From NCBI GenBank assembly GCA_031844405.1, contig JAUZVC010000001.1, forward strand, positions 1-64,000: a stretch of 64,000 nt of DNA, in the 5' to 3' direction. The position numbers were made by a program, and so were the translations under genes. Positions 17,228-25,641 of this stretch are shown here, piece by piece; positions within the stretch are counted from its first letter, which is position 1; the number at the start of each line of letters is the position of its first letter. The DNA is from Knoellia sp031844405. GTDB lineage: Bacteria; Actinomycetota; Actinomycetes; Actinomycetales; Dermatophilaceae. The notes under the pieces were generated by a model. The model searched no databases and had not been told where the DNA came from. It saw nothing but the letters and a program-made list of their open reading frames with translations.

Positions 17228-18855
17228 CGCTCGTCCGCCCCGCCACCGCCGACGACCTGGCGGCGGTCCAGGACGTCTTCTGGCAGTGCTGGACCCGCTC
17301 GCATGCCCGCTTCGCTCCCCCCTCGGCCCTTGAGGAGTTGTCGCGCGCCGACGCGGACGCGCTCTGGGCCGACGCGCTCGGGCGCGACGAGACGCTCGTC
17401 GCCGTGGATGACGAGGACGCGGTCGTGGGCGTCGTCCGGTTCACCGCCTCGGACGACCGGCTCGCCGTCCACTCGCTCTACGTCGCCCCCGAGGCGCAGG
17501 GGCACGGCATCGGCGGGCTCCTGCTGGACGCTGCCGACCGGGCAGCGCCCGGCGTCGCGGGCTCGGACCTCTGGGTCTTCGCCGACAACTCCCCGGCCCG
17601 GCGCTTCTACGCCTCTCGCGGGTGGCTGCCTGACGGTGCCACACGCGTCGACGACCGCTTCCGTATGCCGGAGGCCCACCTCACCCGGACCGCTCCCGGA
17701 GGGGCGGCCCGGGTGCTGGTGGGCCGAGGGGTCTGCGCCGACGAGTCCGAGAAGCCGCCTCGCGGCGCCGTCGTGGGCACGTGGACGCCGGACCGCGAGG
17801 CGGTCGCCGTGGCCGGGGAGCGTGACACCTCCGGTGCGCCGATGACGGCGGACACCGTGCACGACCTCGCGTCCGTGACGAAGCTCGTGACGACGTGCGC
17901 GGTCATGGCGCTCGTCTCTGCCGGTCGGCTCGACCTCGACGCAGCGGTGTCCTCGCACCTCGCGTGGTCGGGGCCGGACCCCACACTGCGCGACCTGCTG
18001 CGCCACCGCGGCGGGCTGCTGCCGTGGCAGCCGCTGCACCAGGTGGCGCGCTCCCGGGACGAGGTGCTCGCGCTCCTGCCGCGGCTGCCTCGGGGGGCGG
18101 GGGTCGACGAGGCGTTCGCCTACTCGGATTTGTCGTTCATCGCGCTCGGCGCGGTCGTCGAGGAAGTGACCGGGATGCGGCTCGACGAGGCCGTCCGGGC
18201 ACTCGTCACGCAGCCGCTCGGGCTCGGGCTCCACTACCGCCCAGTGGCGGCAGCCGCTGCGGCGATCGGCATCGACGCTCCCCAACGTGACGTGACCGGC
18301 TCTGCCACTGACGAGGGGTCGGCCGCCGGCGACGTTGCCGCGTCGGCGCTCGACGAGGGCTGGGAGGAGCGGATGATCGCGACCGGCGAGCCCTATCCCG
18401 TCCACCTCCAACCCGACCCCGCGCTTCCACCGGTCGTGAGACGGGCGCCCGTCCACGCGGGCGTGCACGACGCCAACGCCTTCCACGCGATGGGCGGCGT
18501 CTCCGGTCACGCCGGGCTCTTCGGGTCCGTCCCCGACCTCCTCGCCCTCGGCCGCGCACTCCACGACACGAGCCACGGCCTGTGGAGCGACGCCGTCGTC
18601 GAGGAGTTCACCAGCCCCGGACCGGACCCCCTCCAGGGACTCGGCTTCCGCCTCCGCCCGCTGAGAGGCGTCGAGCGCCTGGCGTGGCACCCCGGCTTCA
18701 CCGGGATGGCCTTGGGGGTCCGGCTCGGCGGGGAGCCCGCGGTCCTCGCCATGGCGACGAACCGGCACCTGCACGACGGCACGCCCGTCCCGACCGACCG
18801 GCTGTGGGAGCGCGTGCTCCAGGCCGAGCTGCCCCTCGAGGAGGCGCACCGATGA
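17224..18855 (+). CDS. GNAT acetyltransferase fused to beta-lactamase-family serine hydrolase (AmiE-like)
   Basis: The 543-residue protein has two domains in one frame. Residues 1-150 are a GNAT fold with the acetyl-CoA loop 'QGHGIGG' near 92-98 and 'NSPARRFYASRGW'. Residues 165-543 are a class C beta-lactamase-like hydrolase: Ser217-x-x-Lys220 (ASVTK), Tyr300-Ser-Asp, and 'WHPGFTG' near 488. The segment 'GVHDANAFHAMGGVSGHAGLF' resembles the group that includes Bacillus AmiE (YbbE), an N-acetylmuramyl-L-alanine amidase. No signal peptide is seen, so it acts in the cytosol. With AnmK beside it, a likely job is to cut MurNAc from stem peptides and acetylate a product; that is inference. Confidence 0.82.
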   Translation: MTLVRPATADDLAAVQDVFWQCWTRSHARFAPPSALEELSRADADALWADALGRDETLVAVDDEDAVVGVVRFTASDDRLAVHSLYVAPEAQGHGIGGLLLDAADRAAPGVAGSDLWVFADNSPARRFYASRGWLPDGATRVDDRFRMPEAHLTRTAPGGAARVLVGRGVCADESEKPPRGAVVGTWTPDREAVAVAGERDTSGAPMTADTVHDLASVTKLVTTCAVMALVSAGRLDLDAAVSSHLAWSGPDPTLRDLLRHRGGLLPWQPLHQVARSRDEVLALLPRLPRGAGVDEAFAYSDLSFIALGAVVEEVTGMRLDEAVRALVTQPLGLGLHYRPVAAAAAAIGIDAPQRDVTGSATDEGSAAGDVAASALDEGWEERMIATGEPYPVHLQPDPALPPVVRRAPVHAGVHDANAFHAMGGVSGHAGLFGSVPDLLALGRALHDTSHGLWSDAVVEEFTSPGPDPLQGLGFRLRPLRGVERLAWHPGFTGMALGVRLGGEPAVLAMATNRHLHDGTPVPTDRLWERVLQAELPLEEAHR

Positions 18856-20534
18856 CCGATCCGACCCGTACCGACCCGGCCCGGTCGCCCGCCGACAGCG
18901 ACCGGGCGCTGAGCGTCAGCGACCTGCACATCGGCTTCCGGTCCCGACGCGGCCTCACCCCGGCCGTGCGTGGCGTCTCGTTCGACATCGCACGCGGCGA
19001 GACGCTGGCCCTCGTCGGCGAGTCCGGGTCCGGCAAGTCGACCACCGCGGCGGCGGTCAACCGGCTCCTCCCGGATACGGCCGAGGTCAGCAGCGGACGC
19101 ATCCTCGTCGGTGGGCGCGACGTCGCGGCCCTCGACCCACGTGAGCTGCAGGCCCTGCGCGGAGCCGGCATCGGCCTCGTCCCGCAGGACCCGATGACCA
19201 ACCTCAACCCGGTGATGCGGGTCGGCGACCAGATCGCCGAGGCCTTCGAGGTCCACGACGTGGCGACCGGCGCGCAGGCCCGGGACCGTGCCGTCGAGCT
19301 GCTCACCGCCGTCGGCATCGAGGACGCGAAGGAGCGCGCACGTCGGTACCCCCACGAGTTCTCCGGCGGCATGCGCCAGCGCGTCCTCATCGCCATGGGG
19401 CTGGCCTGCAGGCCCGCGCTCCTCATCGCCGACGAGCCCACCTCCGCCCTCGACGTCACCGTGCAACGACGGGTGCTCGACCTGCTCGACGAGCTCACCG
19501 ACGACCTGGGCACGGCAGTCCTTCTCATCACGCACGACCTCACCCTCGCCGCCGAGCGCGCCGACCGCGTGGCGGTGATGCAGGCGGGTGAGATCGTCGA
19601 GATCGGCGCCGCCCACGACGTCATGCACGCGCCGCAGCACGACTACACCACGCGCCTGCTCGCGGCCATCCCCGGCACGACGGCCACACCCCGCCGACCG
19701 GTCGCCGCGCCCGGCGGTCTCGATGCTGCACACACAGCGGGACCGGGCGGCTCCCCGCTCGTCGAGGTCCGGGACCTCGTCAAGGTCTACGGAGGTGGGC
19801 GCGGGTCCCACGCTCTGGGTGGGCCGGCATACGCGGCGGTCGACGGGGTGAGCCTGACGATCCCGGCGGGCAGGACCGTCTCCGTCGTCGGCGAGTCCGG
19901 GTCGGGCAAGTCGACGGTCGCCAACATGCTCCTCGGGCTCGTCGAGCCGACCTCGGGCACCGTGCTCGTCGACGGGCAGGAGCGCGGCAGCGGCCGACGG
20001 GCGCTCAAGGCGGTCCGTCGGCGGATCCAGCCGGTCTTCCAGAACCCCTTTGCGTCGCTCGACCCGCGGTTCACGGTCGGGCGCAGCGTGGCCGAGCCGA
20101 TGGCCGTGCACGGCATCGGCGACCGCACCAGCCGCGGCAGGCGCGTGGCGGAGCTTCTCGAGCAGGTCGCCCTGCCCGCGGACGCCGCCGACCGCCACCC
20201 CCACCAGCTCTCCGGCGGTCAGCGCCAGCGGGTCGCCATCGCGCGCGCCCTGTCGCTCGAGCCGGATCTCGTCGTCCTCGACGAGGCGGTCTCCGCGCTC
20301 GACGTGCTCGTGCAGCAGCAGATCCTCGAGCTGCTCGCGCGGCTCCAGTCCGAGCTCGGCCTCGCCTACCTCTTCATCAGCCACGACCTCGCCGTCGTGC
20401 GGATGATCTCGGACGAGGTGCACGTCATGCAGCGTGGTCGGATCGTCGAGTCCGGTTCTCCTGAGGCACTGTTCGGCCACCCGCAGGAGGACTACACACG
20501 AGAGCTGCTGTCGGCGATCCCGAAGGGCGCCTAG
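18852..20534 (+). CDS. Fused OppD-OppF-type dual ATPase of the peptide/muropeptide ABC importer
   Basis: The 560-residue protein holds two ABC ATPase domains. Domain 1 has Walker A GESGSGKST at 56-64, signature FSGGMRQRV and DEPTSALD. Domain 2 has Walker A near 346-354, signature LSGGQRQRV and DEAVSALD. Each is followed by an Opp-type C-terminal extension ('HDYTTRLLAAIPG', 'EDYTRELLSAIPKG'). It closes the operon; ATG overlaps the previous stop. A single fused ATPase, as in GsiA or DdpD/F fusions, is enough to energise the importer formed by the upstream permeases. Confidence 0.9.
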   Translation: MTDPTRTDPARSPADSDRALSVSDLHIGFRSRRGLTPAVRGVSFDIARGETLALVGESGSGKSTTAAAVNRLLPDTAEVSSGRILVGGRDVAALDPRELQALRGAGIGLVPQDPMTNLNPVMRVGDQIAEAFEVHDVATGAQARDRAVELLTAVGIEDAKERARRYPHEFSGGMRQRVLIAMGLACRPALLIADEPTSALDVTVQRRVLDLLDELTDDLGTAVLLITHDLTLAAERADRVAVMQAGEIVEIGAAHDVMHAPQHDYTTRLLAAIPGTTATPRRPVAAPGGLDAAHTAGPGGSPLVEVRDLVKVYGGGRGSHALGGPAYAAVDGVSLTIPAGRTVSVVGESGSGKSTVANMLLGLVEPTSGTVLVDGQERGSGRRALKAVRRRIQPVFQNPFASLDPRFTVGRSVAEPMAVHGIGDRTSRGRRVAELLEQVALPADAADRHPHQLSGGQRQRVAIARALSLEPDLVVLDEAVSALDVLVQQQILELLARLQSELGLAYLFISHDLAVVRMISDEVHVMQRGRIVESGSPEALFGHPQEDYTRELLSAIPKGA

Positions 20535-21181
20535 CCCGGACGCGAGCCGTCGAGGAGCGACTCCGTCACGAACTCGGCGACCTCGCGGTGCCACGTCGGT
20601 GCGTGCCGCAGCATCGAGTGGCCCTCACCCTCCACGGGCCGCCAGGTGACGTCGGCCCCCTGGGCGCGCAGCTCCTCGCCGAGGCGGACGCTGCGTGCGG
20701 GGTCCGTCGTCCGGTCGTCGACGCCGTGCATGAGCAGCACGCGCAGTCCCGGCCGTCCCGGTCGCGGGTCACCCGCCTCGACCCAGGGCGCCAGTCCGAC
20801 GAGGGCCGTGACGTCGGGCTCGGTGGCCAGGTGGGTCGCGACCCGGCCACCCATCGAGTGGCCGACGAGCGCAACGGGGAGGCCGGCATACCTCTCGCGG
20901 AGGCGCTCGAGCGCCCAGCGGGCGTCGGTGAGCGGCGTCTGCTCGGCGCCGTTCCAGCCGAAATAGCGGTTCTTGAGGCGGACGACGGCCAGCCGGTCGC
21001 CCGCCCGGCGCTCGATCGCCTTCGCGAACGGCCACATGCGCAGCACCGGGCCCTCCCACCACGGCATCGGGCCGAAGCCCTTCTCACCCCCGCCGTGGAG
21101 GACGAGGACGACACCCTCGGGGGCGGGCGGCATCGTGCCGCGCAGGTCGTGGGCGACGAGCCGGCCGAGGGGGTCCTTCAC
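20531..21181 (-). CDS. Alpha/beta hydrolase
   Basis: A 216-residue alpha/beta hydrolase fold protein. It shows an oxyanion-side 'VLVLHGGGEKG', the nucleophile elbow GHSMGG with Ser, 'LMHGVDDRTTDPARS' supplying the acid, and 'GEGHSML' supplying the His. The GTG start at 21181 overlaps the cutA stop (GTGA); a longer start at 21217 would overlap cutA by 40 bases and is less likely. The stop overlaps the end of the ATPase gene on the other strand. The substrate is unknown, perhaps an ester. Confidence 0.82.
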   Translation of the reverse strand: MKDPLGRLVAHDLRGTMPPAPEGVVLVLHGGGEKGFGPMPWWEGPVLRMWPFAKAIERRAGDRLAVVRLKNRYFGWNGAEQTPLTDARWALERLRERYAGLPVALVGHSMGGRVATHLATEPDVTALVGLAPWVEAGDPRPGRPGLRVLLMHGVDDRTTDPARSVRLGEELRAQGADVTWRPVEGEGHSMLRHAPTWHREVAEFVTESLLDGSRPG

Positions 21182-21516
21182 GGGCGCTCGGCCGCGGAGA
21201 CCTCGGCGACGAGCCACGCGGCATACGCGGCACTCGCCTCGACGATCGGCACGGCGATGATCTCGGGCGTCGCGTAGGGGTGGACATCTCCGACGCGGTC
21301 GAGGATGGCGTCGAAGCGGGAGATGTGGGTCTTGGCGAGGACGAGGTGCTCCTGCGCGGTCGTCACCTCGCCGTTCCAGCGGAAGGTCGACGTCATGGCG
21401 GGCAGGACCTGCGCGCAGGCGGCGAGGCGCTCCTCGACGAGCAGGCGCGCGATGCGCGCGGCGTCCTCGGCCGGAGCCGCGATGCGGACCTCGAGCAGGC
21501 TGCTGCCGCCGGACAT
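21178..21516 (-). CDS. cutA: Divalent-cation tolerance protein CutA
   Basis: A 112-residue trimeric CutA1-family protein. The family motifs are present: 'EERLAACAQVLPAMTSTFRWNGEV', 'EHLVLAKT' and 'HPYATPEIIAVPI'. The family is linked to copper and other divalent metals, though its exact biochemical role remains debated. It lies one base after dcd and overlaps the hydrolase gene, so the three genes are co-transcribed. Confidence 0.92.
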   Translation of the reverse strand: MSGGSSLLEVRIAAPAEDAARIARLLVEERLAACAQVLPAMTSTFRWNGEVTTAQEHLVLAKTHISRFDAILDRVGDVHPYATPEIIAVPIVEASAAYAAWLVAEVSAAERP

Positions 21517-21517
21517 G

Positions 21518-22093
21518 TCAGACCTGGGTGCGGTGGAAGTTCTTGAAGCTGCGGCTGGCGGTCGGACCGCGCTGGCCCTGGTAGTGCGAGCCGTACTTCG
21601 AGGAGCCGTAGGGGTTCTCGACCGAGCTCGAGAGTCGGAAGAAGCACAGCTGGCCGACCTTCATGCCGGGCCACAGCTTGATCGGCAGCGTGGCGACGTT
21701 GCTCAGCTCGAGGGTGACGTGACCACTGAAGCCCGGGTCGACGAAGCCCGCCGTCGCGTGGGTGAGGAGGCCGAGACGGCCGAGACTCGACTTGCCCTCG
21801 ACGCGGGCGGCGACGTCGTCGGGGAGGGTGACGGTCTCGAAGATCGAGCCGAGGACGAACTCGCCCGGGTGGAGGACGAACGGCTCGTCGGGGTCGACCT
21901 CGACGAGGCGGGTGAGGTCGGGCTGGTCCTCGGACGGGTCGATGTAGGGGTACTTGTGGTTGTCGAAGAGCCGGAAGTAGCGGTCGAGCCGCACGTCGAT
22001 GCTGCTCGGCTGGATCATCTCGGGGTCCCACGGGTCGAGGACGACCCGCCCGTTGTCGATCTCGGTCCTGATGTCACGGTCGCTCAGCAGCAC
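21518..22093 (-). CDS. dcd: dCTP deaminase (bifunctional dUMP-forming type)
   Basis: The 191-residue enzyme deaminates dCTP to supply dUMP/dUTP for thymidylate synthesis. Motifs are 'MIQPSSIDVRLDRYFRLF', 'VEGKSSLGRLGL' with the binding Ser/Arg, 'HATAGFVDPGFSGHVTLELSN' with the catalytic Glu, and 'QGQRGPTASR' at the C-terminus. Actinobacterial members of this type also hydrolyse dUTP, as in Mycobacterium tuberculosis. The start at GTG 22093 (VLLSDRDI) is the family's standard N-terminus; an upstream ATG would add 19 unrelated residues. Confidence 0.93.
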   Translation of the reverse strand: MLLSDRDIRTEIDNGRVVLDPWDPEMIQPSSIDVRLDRYFRLFDNHKYPYIDPSEDQPDLTRLVEVDPDEPFVLHPGEFVLGSIFETVTLPDDVAARVEGKSSLGRLGLLTHATAGFVDPGFSGHVTLELSNVATLPIKLWPGMKVGQLCFFRLSSSVENPYGSSKYGSHYQGQRGPTASRSFKNFHRTQV

Positions 22094-22171
22094 GACGCCA
22101 CAGTAGTCGGCGATGGCGCCGCTCGTCCGGTGGGCAGCCGGGCTGCCCACCGGACGTCGGGTCGCTGCGTG

Positions 22172-23710
22172 TCAGTGCGTCTGCGTGGGGTCCGTGCCGA
22201 CGTGCGCGTCCGCCGGGATGATCCGGGTCGCCACTGCGGTGACGAGCGAGAGTGCCGCCACGACCACGAGCACGACGACGTATGCCGGCCCCAGCAGGTC
22301 CGTGGGGACCGACCCGCTCTGCCGGCCGGCCACCTCGAAGAAGAGCGTGCCGAGCGCGGCCGCGCCGACGGCGTTGGAGAGCTGCCCGGTGGTGTTGAAC
22401 TGTCCCGAGGCCGCGCCGGCGTGACGTCCCTCGACGTGCATGAGCCCGAGCGGTGCGGTCGAGGAGACGACGAAGCCGAAGCCGGCGCCGATGACGATGA
22501 CGCCCGGGACGAAGACCCAGAAGGTCGTGCTGCTCGTCGCGCCGACGACCGCGACGGCGGTGAGCCCGGCGCCGAGCGCCATGACGACCGCACCGAGACT
22601 GAGGACGGCCCGGCCGATCCTCGGCATGAGCACGGCGGCGCCCAGACCCGCGGTGACGGTGCAGACGACGGCGAACGGGATGCCGACGAGCCCGGCCTTG
22701 AGGACGCTCCAGCCGAGCCCGAGCTGGAAGTAGAGCGTGTTGGCGAGGAAGTATCCGGCGCTGGCGACGAAGAGGAGGGCGCCGACGACGGTCCCGCCGG
22801 TGAAGGCCCGGCCGGCGTAGAGCTCGGTGGCGATCATCGGGTCGCCCCCACGACGGCCCTGCTGGTGCTGGGAGCGCACGAGCGCAGCGAGGACGACGAC
22901 CCCGGTCGCCATGACGGCATACGTCCAGGTCGGCCAGCCGAGCTCGTGACCCATGACGAGCGGGTAGAGCACGGCGAGCAGGCCCGCCGAGAGGATCGCT
23001 GCGCTGCGCAGGTCGATGCGCGGGGCGCGGGCGGCGCGCGACTCGGGGACGAAGCGCAGCGCGGCGAGGAGGGCGAGGACGCCGATCGGGACGTTGACGA
23101 GGAAGACCCAGCGCCAGCCGGCCGCCTCGGTGAGGACGGCGCCGAGGATCGGGCCGAGGACGGCGGAGATGCCGGCGAGGCCGGAGAAGATGCCCATGGC
23201 GGTGCCGCGCTCGTGCGGGGCGTACATCACCTGGATGCTCGTGAGGACCTGCGGCACCATCGCGGCGGCCGCGACGCCCTGGAGGACGCGGAAGGCGACG
23301 AGCGCCTCGATGCCCGGGGCGAACCCGCACGCGGCCGAGGCGACGGTGAACCCGACGAGTCCGGCGAGGAAGAGGCGCCGGCGACCGAACCGATCACCGA
23401 GCCGCGCGCCCGTGATGAGCGAGACGCCGAACGAGAGCGGGTAGGCCGCGACGACCCACTGGAGCATGCCCGCGCTCGCGCTGAGGGCCGACTCGATCGT
23501 CGGGAGGGCGACGTTGACGATCGTGATGTCGATGAGCTCCATCATCGAGGCGAGGAGGAGGCTGACGAGGGCCAGGGTGCGTGCGCGCCCGCTGATCGGG
23601 GTCTCGACGGTGGCTGCGGTCTGGGTGTCAGCCGCTGCGGTGTGGGTGTCTGCGGCGGGCGCGCCGGCGACGGGCGAGGTGACTGCTTCCGGTGCTGTTG
23701 CTGTGGTCAT
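22172..23710 (-). CDS. MFS drug exporter, DHA2 family
   Basis: A 512-residue transporter with about 14 membrane helices. The DHA2 motif 'ELIDITIVNVALPTIESAL' and motif A 'GARLGDRFGRRRLFL' are clear. A 45-residue Ala/Thr-rich cytosolic N-terminus precedes the first helix; the start at ATG 23710 is chosen because the frame above it is Arg/Pro-rich noise. It is divergent from a WYL-domain regulator gene with 62 bases between starts, a common layout for a regulator and its target pump. Confidence 0.87.
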   Translation of the reverse strand: MTTATAPEAVTSPVAGAPAADTHTAAADTQTAATVETPISGRARTLALVSLLLASMMELIDITIVNVALPTIESALSASAGMLQWVVAAYPLSFGVSLITGARLGDRFGRRRLFLAGLVGFTVASAACGFAPGIEALVAFRVLQGVAAAAMVPQVLTSIQVMYAPHERGTAMGIFSGLAGISAVLGPILGAVLTEAAGWRWVFLVNVPIGVLALLAALRFVPESRAARAPRIDLRSAAILSAGLLAVLYPLVMGHELGWPTWTYAVMATGVVVLAALVRSQHQQGRRGGDPMIATELYAGRAFTGGTVVGALLFVASAGYFLANTLYFQLGLGWSVLKAGLVGIPFAVVCTVTAGLGAAVLMPRIGRAVLSLGAVVMALGAGLTAVAVVGATSSTTFWVFVPGVIVIGAGFGFVVSSTAPLGLMHVEGRHAGAASGQFNTTGQLSNAVGAAALGTLFFEVAGRQSGSVPTDLLGPAYVVVLVVVAALSLVTAVATRIIPADAHVGTDPTQTH

Positions 23711-23772
23711 GAGACCGACGCTAGGGAGCATTCCGGCCACTTTCTGTCCGCTGTGTCTGCGACTCTGGATCC

Positions 23773-24774
23773 ATGGCCAACACGAGCTCTCGCACCCTCC
23801 GGCTGCTGTCGCTCCTCCAGACCCACCGGTTCTGGCCGGGTGGCGAGCTCGCGTCCCGGCTCGAGGTCTCCGAGCGCACCCTGCGCCGCGACATCGACCG
23901 GCTGCGCGAGCTCGGCTACCCCGTCTCGTCCTCACGTGGCGTCGAGGGCGGCTACCAGCTCGGGGCGGGCGGGTCGATGCCGCCGCTCGTCGTCGACGAG
24001 GACGAGGCGATCGCGATGGTCGTCGCGCTGGGCCAGACCGCCTCGGCGCAGTCAGGTGCGTTGGCCGACTCGACGCTCTCCGCCCTGTCCAAGGTCGTGC
24101 AGGTGCTGCCCGCGCGACTGCGTCGTCGCGCCGAGGCACTGCGCTCGGTGACCGTCGACGCGCCGTTCGCCGAGGCGCCCGAGGTGGAGGCATCGGTGCT
24201 TGGGGCCGTCGCTCAGGCCATCCGCGACTCGGAGCGAATCCGGTTCTCCTACACCGCTCGTGGCGGGGCCGCGGCCGGCGAGGAAGCGCGACGCCACGTC
24301 GAGCCGCACCAGCTCGTCACGGTCGGGCGCCGCTGGTACCTCCTGGCGTTCGACCTCGAGCGCGCCGACTGGCGCTCGTTCCGGCTCGACCGACTCGCCG
24401 AGCCGCAGGGGACGAAGTCGCTCTTCCGCCGCCGCGAGATCCCGGGTGGCGACGCGGCGGCATACGTGCGAGCGGGGTTGGAGGGGCGCACCGAGACGCA
24501 CCGCCTGGTCACGGTCGTGTCCGCGCCGGCCGCCGAGGTCGAGCAGCGGATCGGGCGGTGGACGACGGTGACGGACCTCGGTGACGGACGCTGCCGGGTC
24601 GAGGCCGAGACCCGCGAGATTGGGTTCCTGCTGCTGGGGATGGGGCTCGCCGGGGCGCCGTTCACCGTCGAGGAGGCGGACGCGGAGGTACGCGAGGCGA
24701 TGACGTCGTGGGCGACGAACTTCGCGGCGGCGGTTGCCGACGGTGGTCGCGAGACGGCCGGGACGGTGGGTTAA
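23773..24774 (+). CDS. YafY-type HTH/WYL-domain transcriptional regulator
   Basis: A 333-residue regulator. Residues 5-60 form a winged helix ('ELASRLEVSERTLRRDIDRLRELGYPVSSSRG'). The centre holds a WYL domain with the literal RRWYLLAF and 'WRSFRLDRL', which binds ligands such as nucleic acids or nucleotides. A WCX extension ends the protein. The close divergent exporter gene is its probable target; which signal it senses is unknown. Confidence 0.9.
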   Translation: MANTSSRTLRLLSLLQTHRFWPGGELASRLEVSERTLRRDIDRLRELGYPVSSSRGVEGGYQLGAGGSMPPLVVDEDEAIAMVVALGQTASAQSGALADSTLSALSKVVQVLPARLRRRAEALRSVTVDAPFAEAPEVEASVLGAVAQAIRDSERIRFSYTARGGAAAGEEARRHVEPHQLVTVGRRWYLLAFDLERADWRSFRLDRLAEPQGTKSLFRRREIPGGDAAAYVRAGLEGRTETHRLVTVVSAPAAEVEQRIGRWTTVTDLGDGRCRVEAETREIGFLLLGMGLAGAPFTVEEADAEVREAMTSWATNFAAAVADGGRETAGTVG

Positions 24775-24806
24775 ACTCTCGTCCGCGCCCTCGAACGGGG
24801 GCGCTT

Positions 24807-24880
24807 GCCGGTGTAGCTCAATGGTAGAGCGCCAGCTTCCCAAGCTGGACACGCGGGTTCGATTCCCGTCACCGGCTCCA
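24807..24880 (+). tRNA. tRNA-Gly (anticodon CCC)
   Basis: The full cloverleaf can be read. The acceptor stem GCCGGTG pairs with CACCGGC; the D arm is GCTC/GAGC; the anticodon stem CCAGC/GCTGG encloses the loop TTCCCAA, giving anticodon CCC; the T arm is GCGGG/CCCGT around TTCGATT. The discriminator T at 24877 is followed by encoded CCA. The gene is alone, just after the WYL regulator. Confidence 0.97.
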
Positions 24881-24933
24881 CCACGGCTCGAGCGAGTGCC
24901 GCTCGACGCACGCCGGCTGGGGAGGTGGCAGGG

Positions 24934-25641
24934 CTACTCCCGGTCCAGCCCGCCCGAGCGGGCCTCGTCCATGAGTCGGCGCGCGGAGACCCCGAGAGGC
25001 TCACTGCGCCCACGCGCGAGCGCCAAGAGGGCGTCGTAGGCGTCCGCCATGTCGAGGGAGCGCGTCTCGGCGAGGACTCCCTTGGCCTGCTCCACGACCG
25101 CCCGGTCCCGCAGCGCCACCCGCAGCCCTTCGATGACGTGGTCGGGGCCGAGGTCACGGGCGGCGAGGACCAGCGTGAGCGCGTCACCCAGGGCGCGACA
25201 GTCGCGGAGGTCGTCACCGAAACCCACCGGCTCGTTCCTGAAGACGTTGAGCGCACCGAAGGTGGCGCCCTGCCACTGAAGGGGGACCGCGGCCACCGCC
25301 GAGAAGCCGGCACGCACGATGGTCGGACCCGTGACCGGCCACCGCCCCACGAGCAGCTCTCGCCCGCACGCCTCGTCGACGCGCCCACTGCGGATCGCGT
25401 CCAGGCACGGGCCCTGGTCCACCTGCGCCTGGTAGCCCTCGAGCTCCTCGGCCCGGTGTGACGTGGCAGCAAGCACCTCGAGGTGCCCGTCGACGTCCAC
25501 GAGCACCGCCGCCGCGTCGGCGGGAAGCGCCTCGAGGGTCCCGGCGAGCAACGAGGCGAGCGCGCCGGTCACGTCGAGGTCGGCTGTCACCATGTCGGCG
25601 TTGGCCCTCGCCAGCACGTGGGACACACTCATGCGGCTCAT
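24934..25641 (-). CDS. GAF and ANTAR domain regulator (third of three)
   Basis: A 235-residue protein. Residues about 20-165 form a GAF sensor domain ('DQGPCLDAIRSGRVDEA', 'AVAAVPLQWQGATFGALNVF'). The last 60 residues are an ANTAR RNA-binding domain ('DRAVVEQAKGVLAE', 'DALLALARGRSEPLGVSARRLMDEAR'). ANTAR proteins bind paired hairpins in nascent RNA to prevent termination. The ATG at 25641 overlaps the stop of the previous GAF-ANTAR gene, so the two are coupled. The GAF ligand and RNA targets are unknown. Confidence 0.87.
   Translation of the reverse strand: MSRMSVSHVLARANADMVTADLDVTGALASLLAGTLEALPADAAAVLVDVDGHLEVLAATSHRAEELEGYQAQVDQGPCLDAIRSGRVDEACGRELLVGRWPVTGPTIVRAGFSAVAAVPLQWQGATFGALNVFRNEPVGFGDDLRDCRALGDALTLVLAARDLGPDHVIEGLRVALRDRAVVEQAKGVLAETRSLDMADAYDALLALARGRSEPLGVSARRLMDEARSGGLDRE

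Noticed and set aside
21305..24151. A 948-codon open frame on the plus strand
   Set aside because: It is opposite dcd and the MFS exporter; composition is that of an antisense frame, with no recognisable motif.
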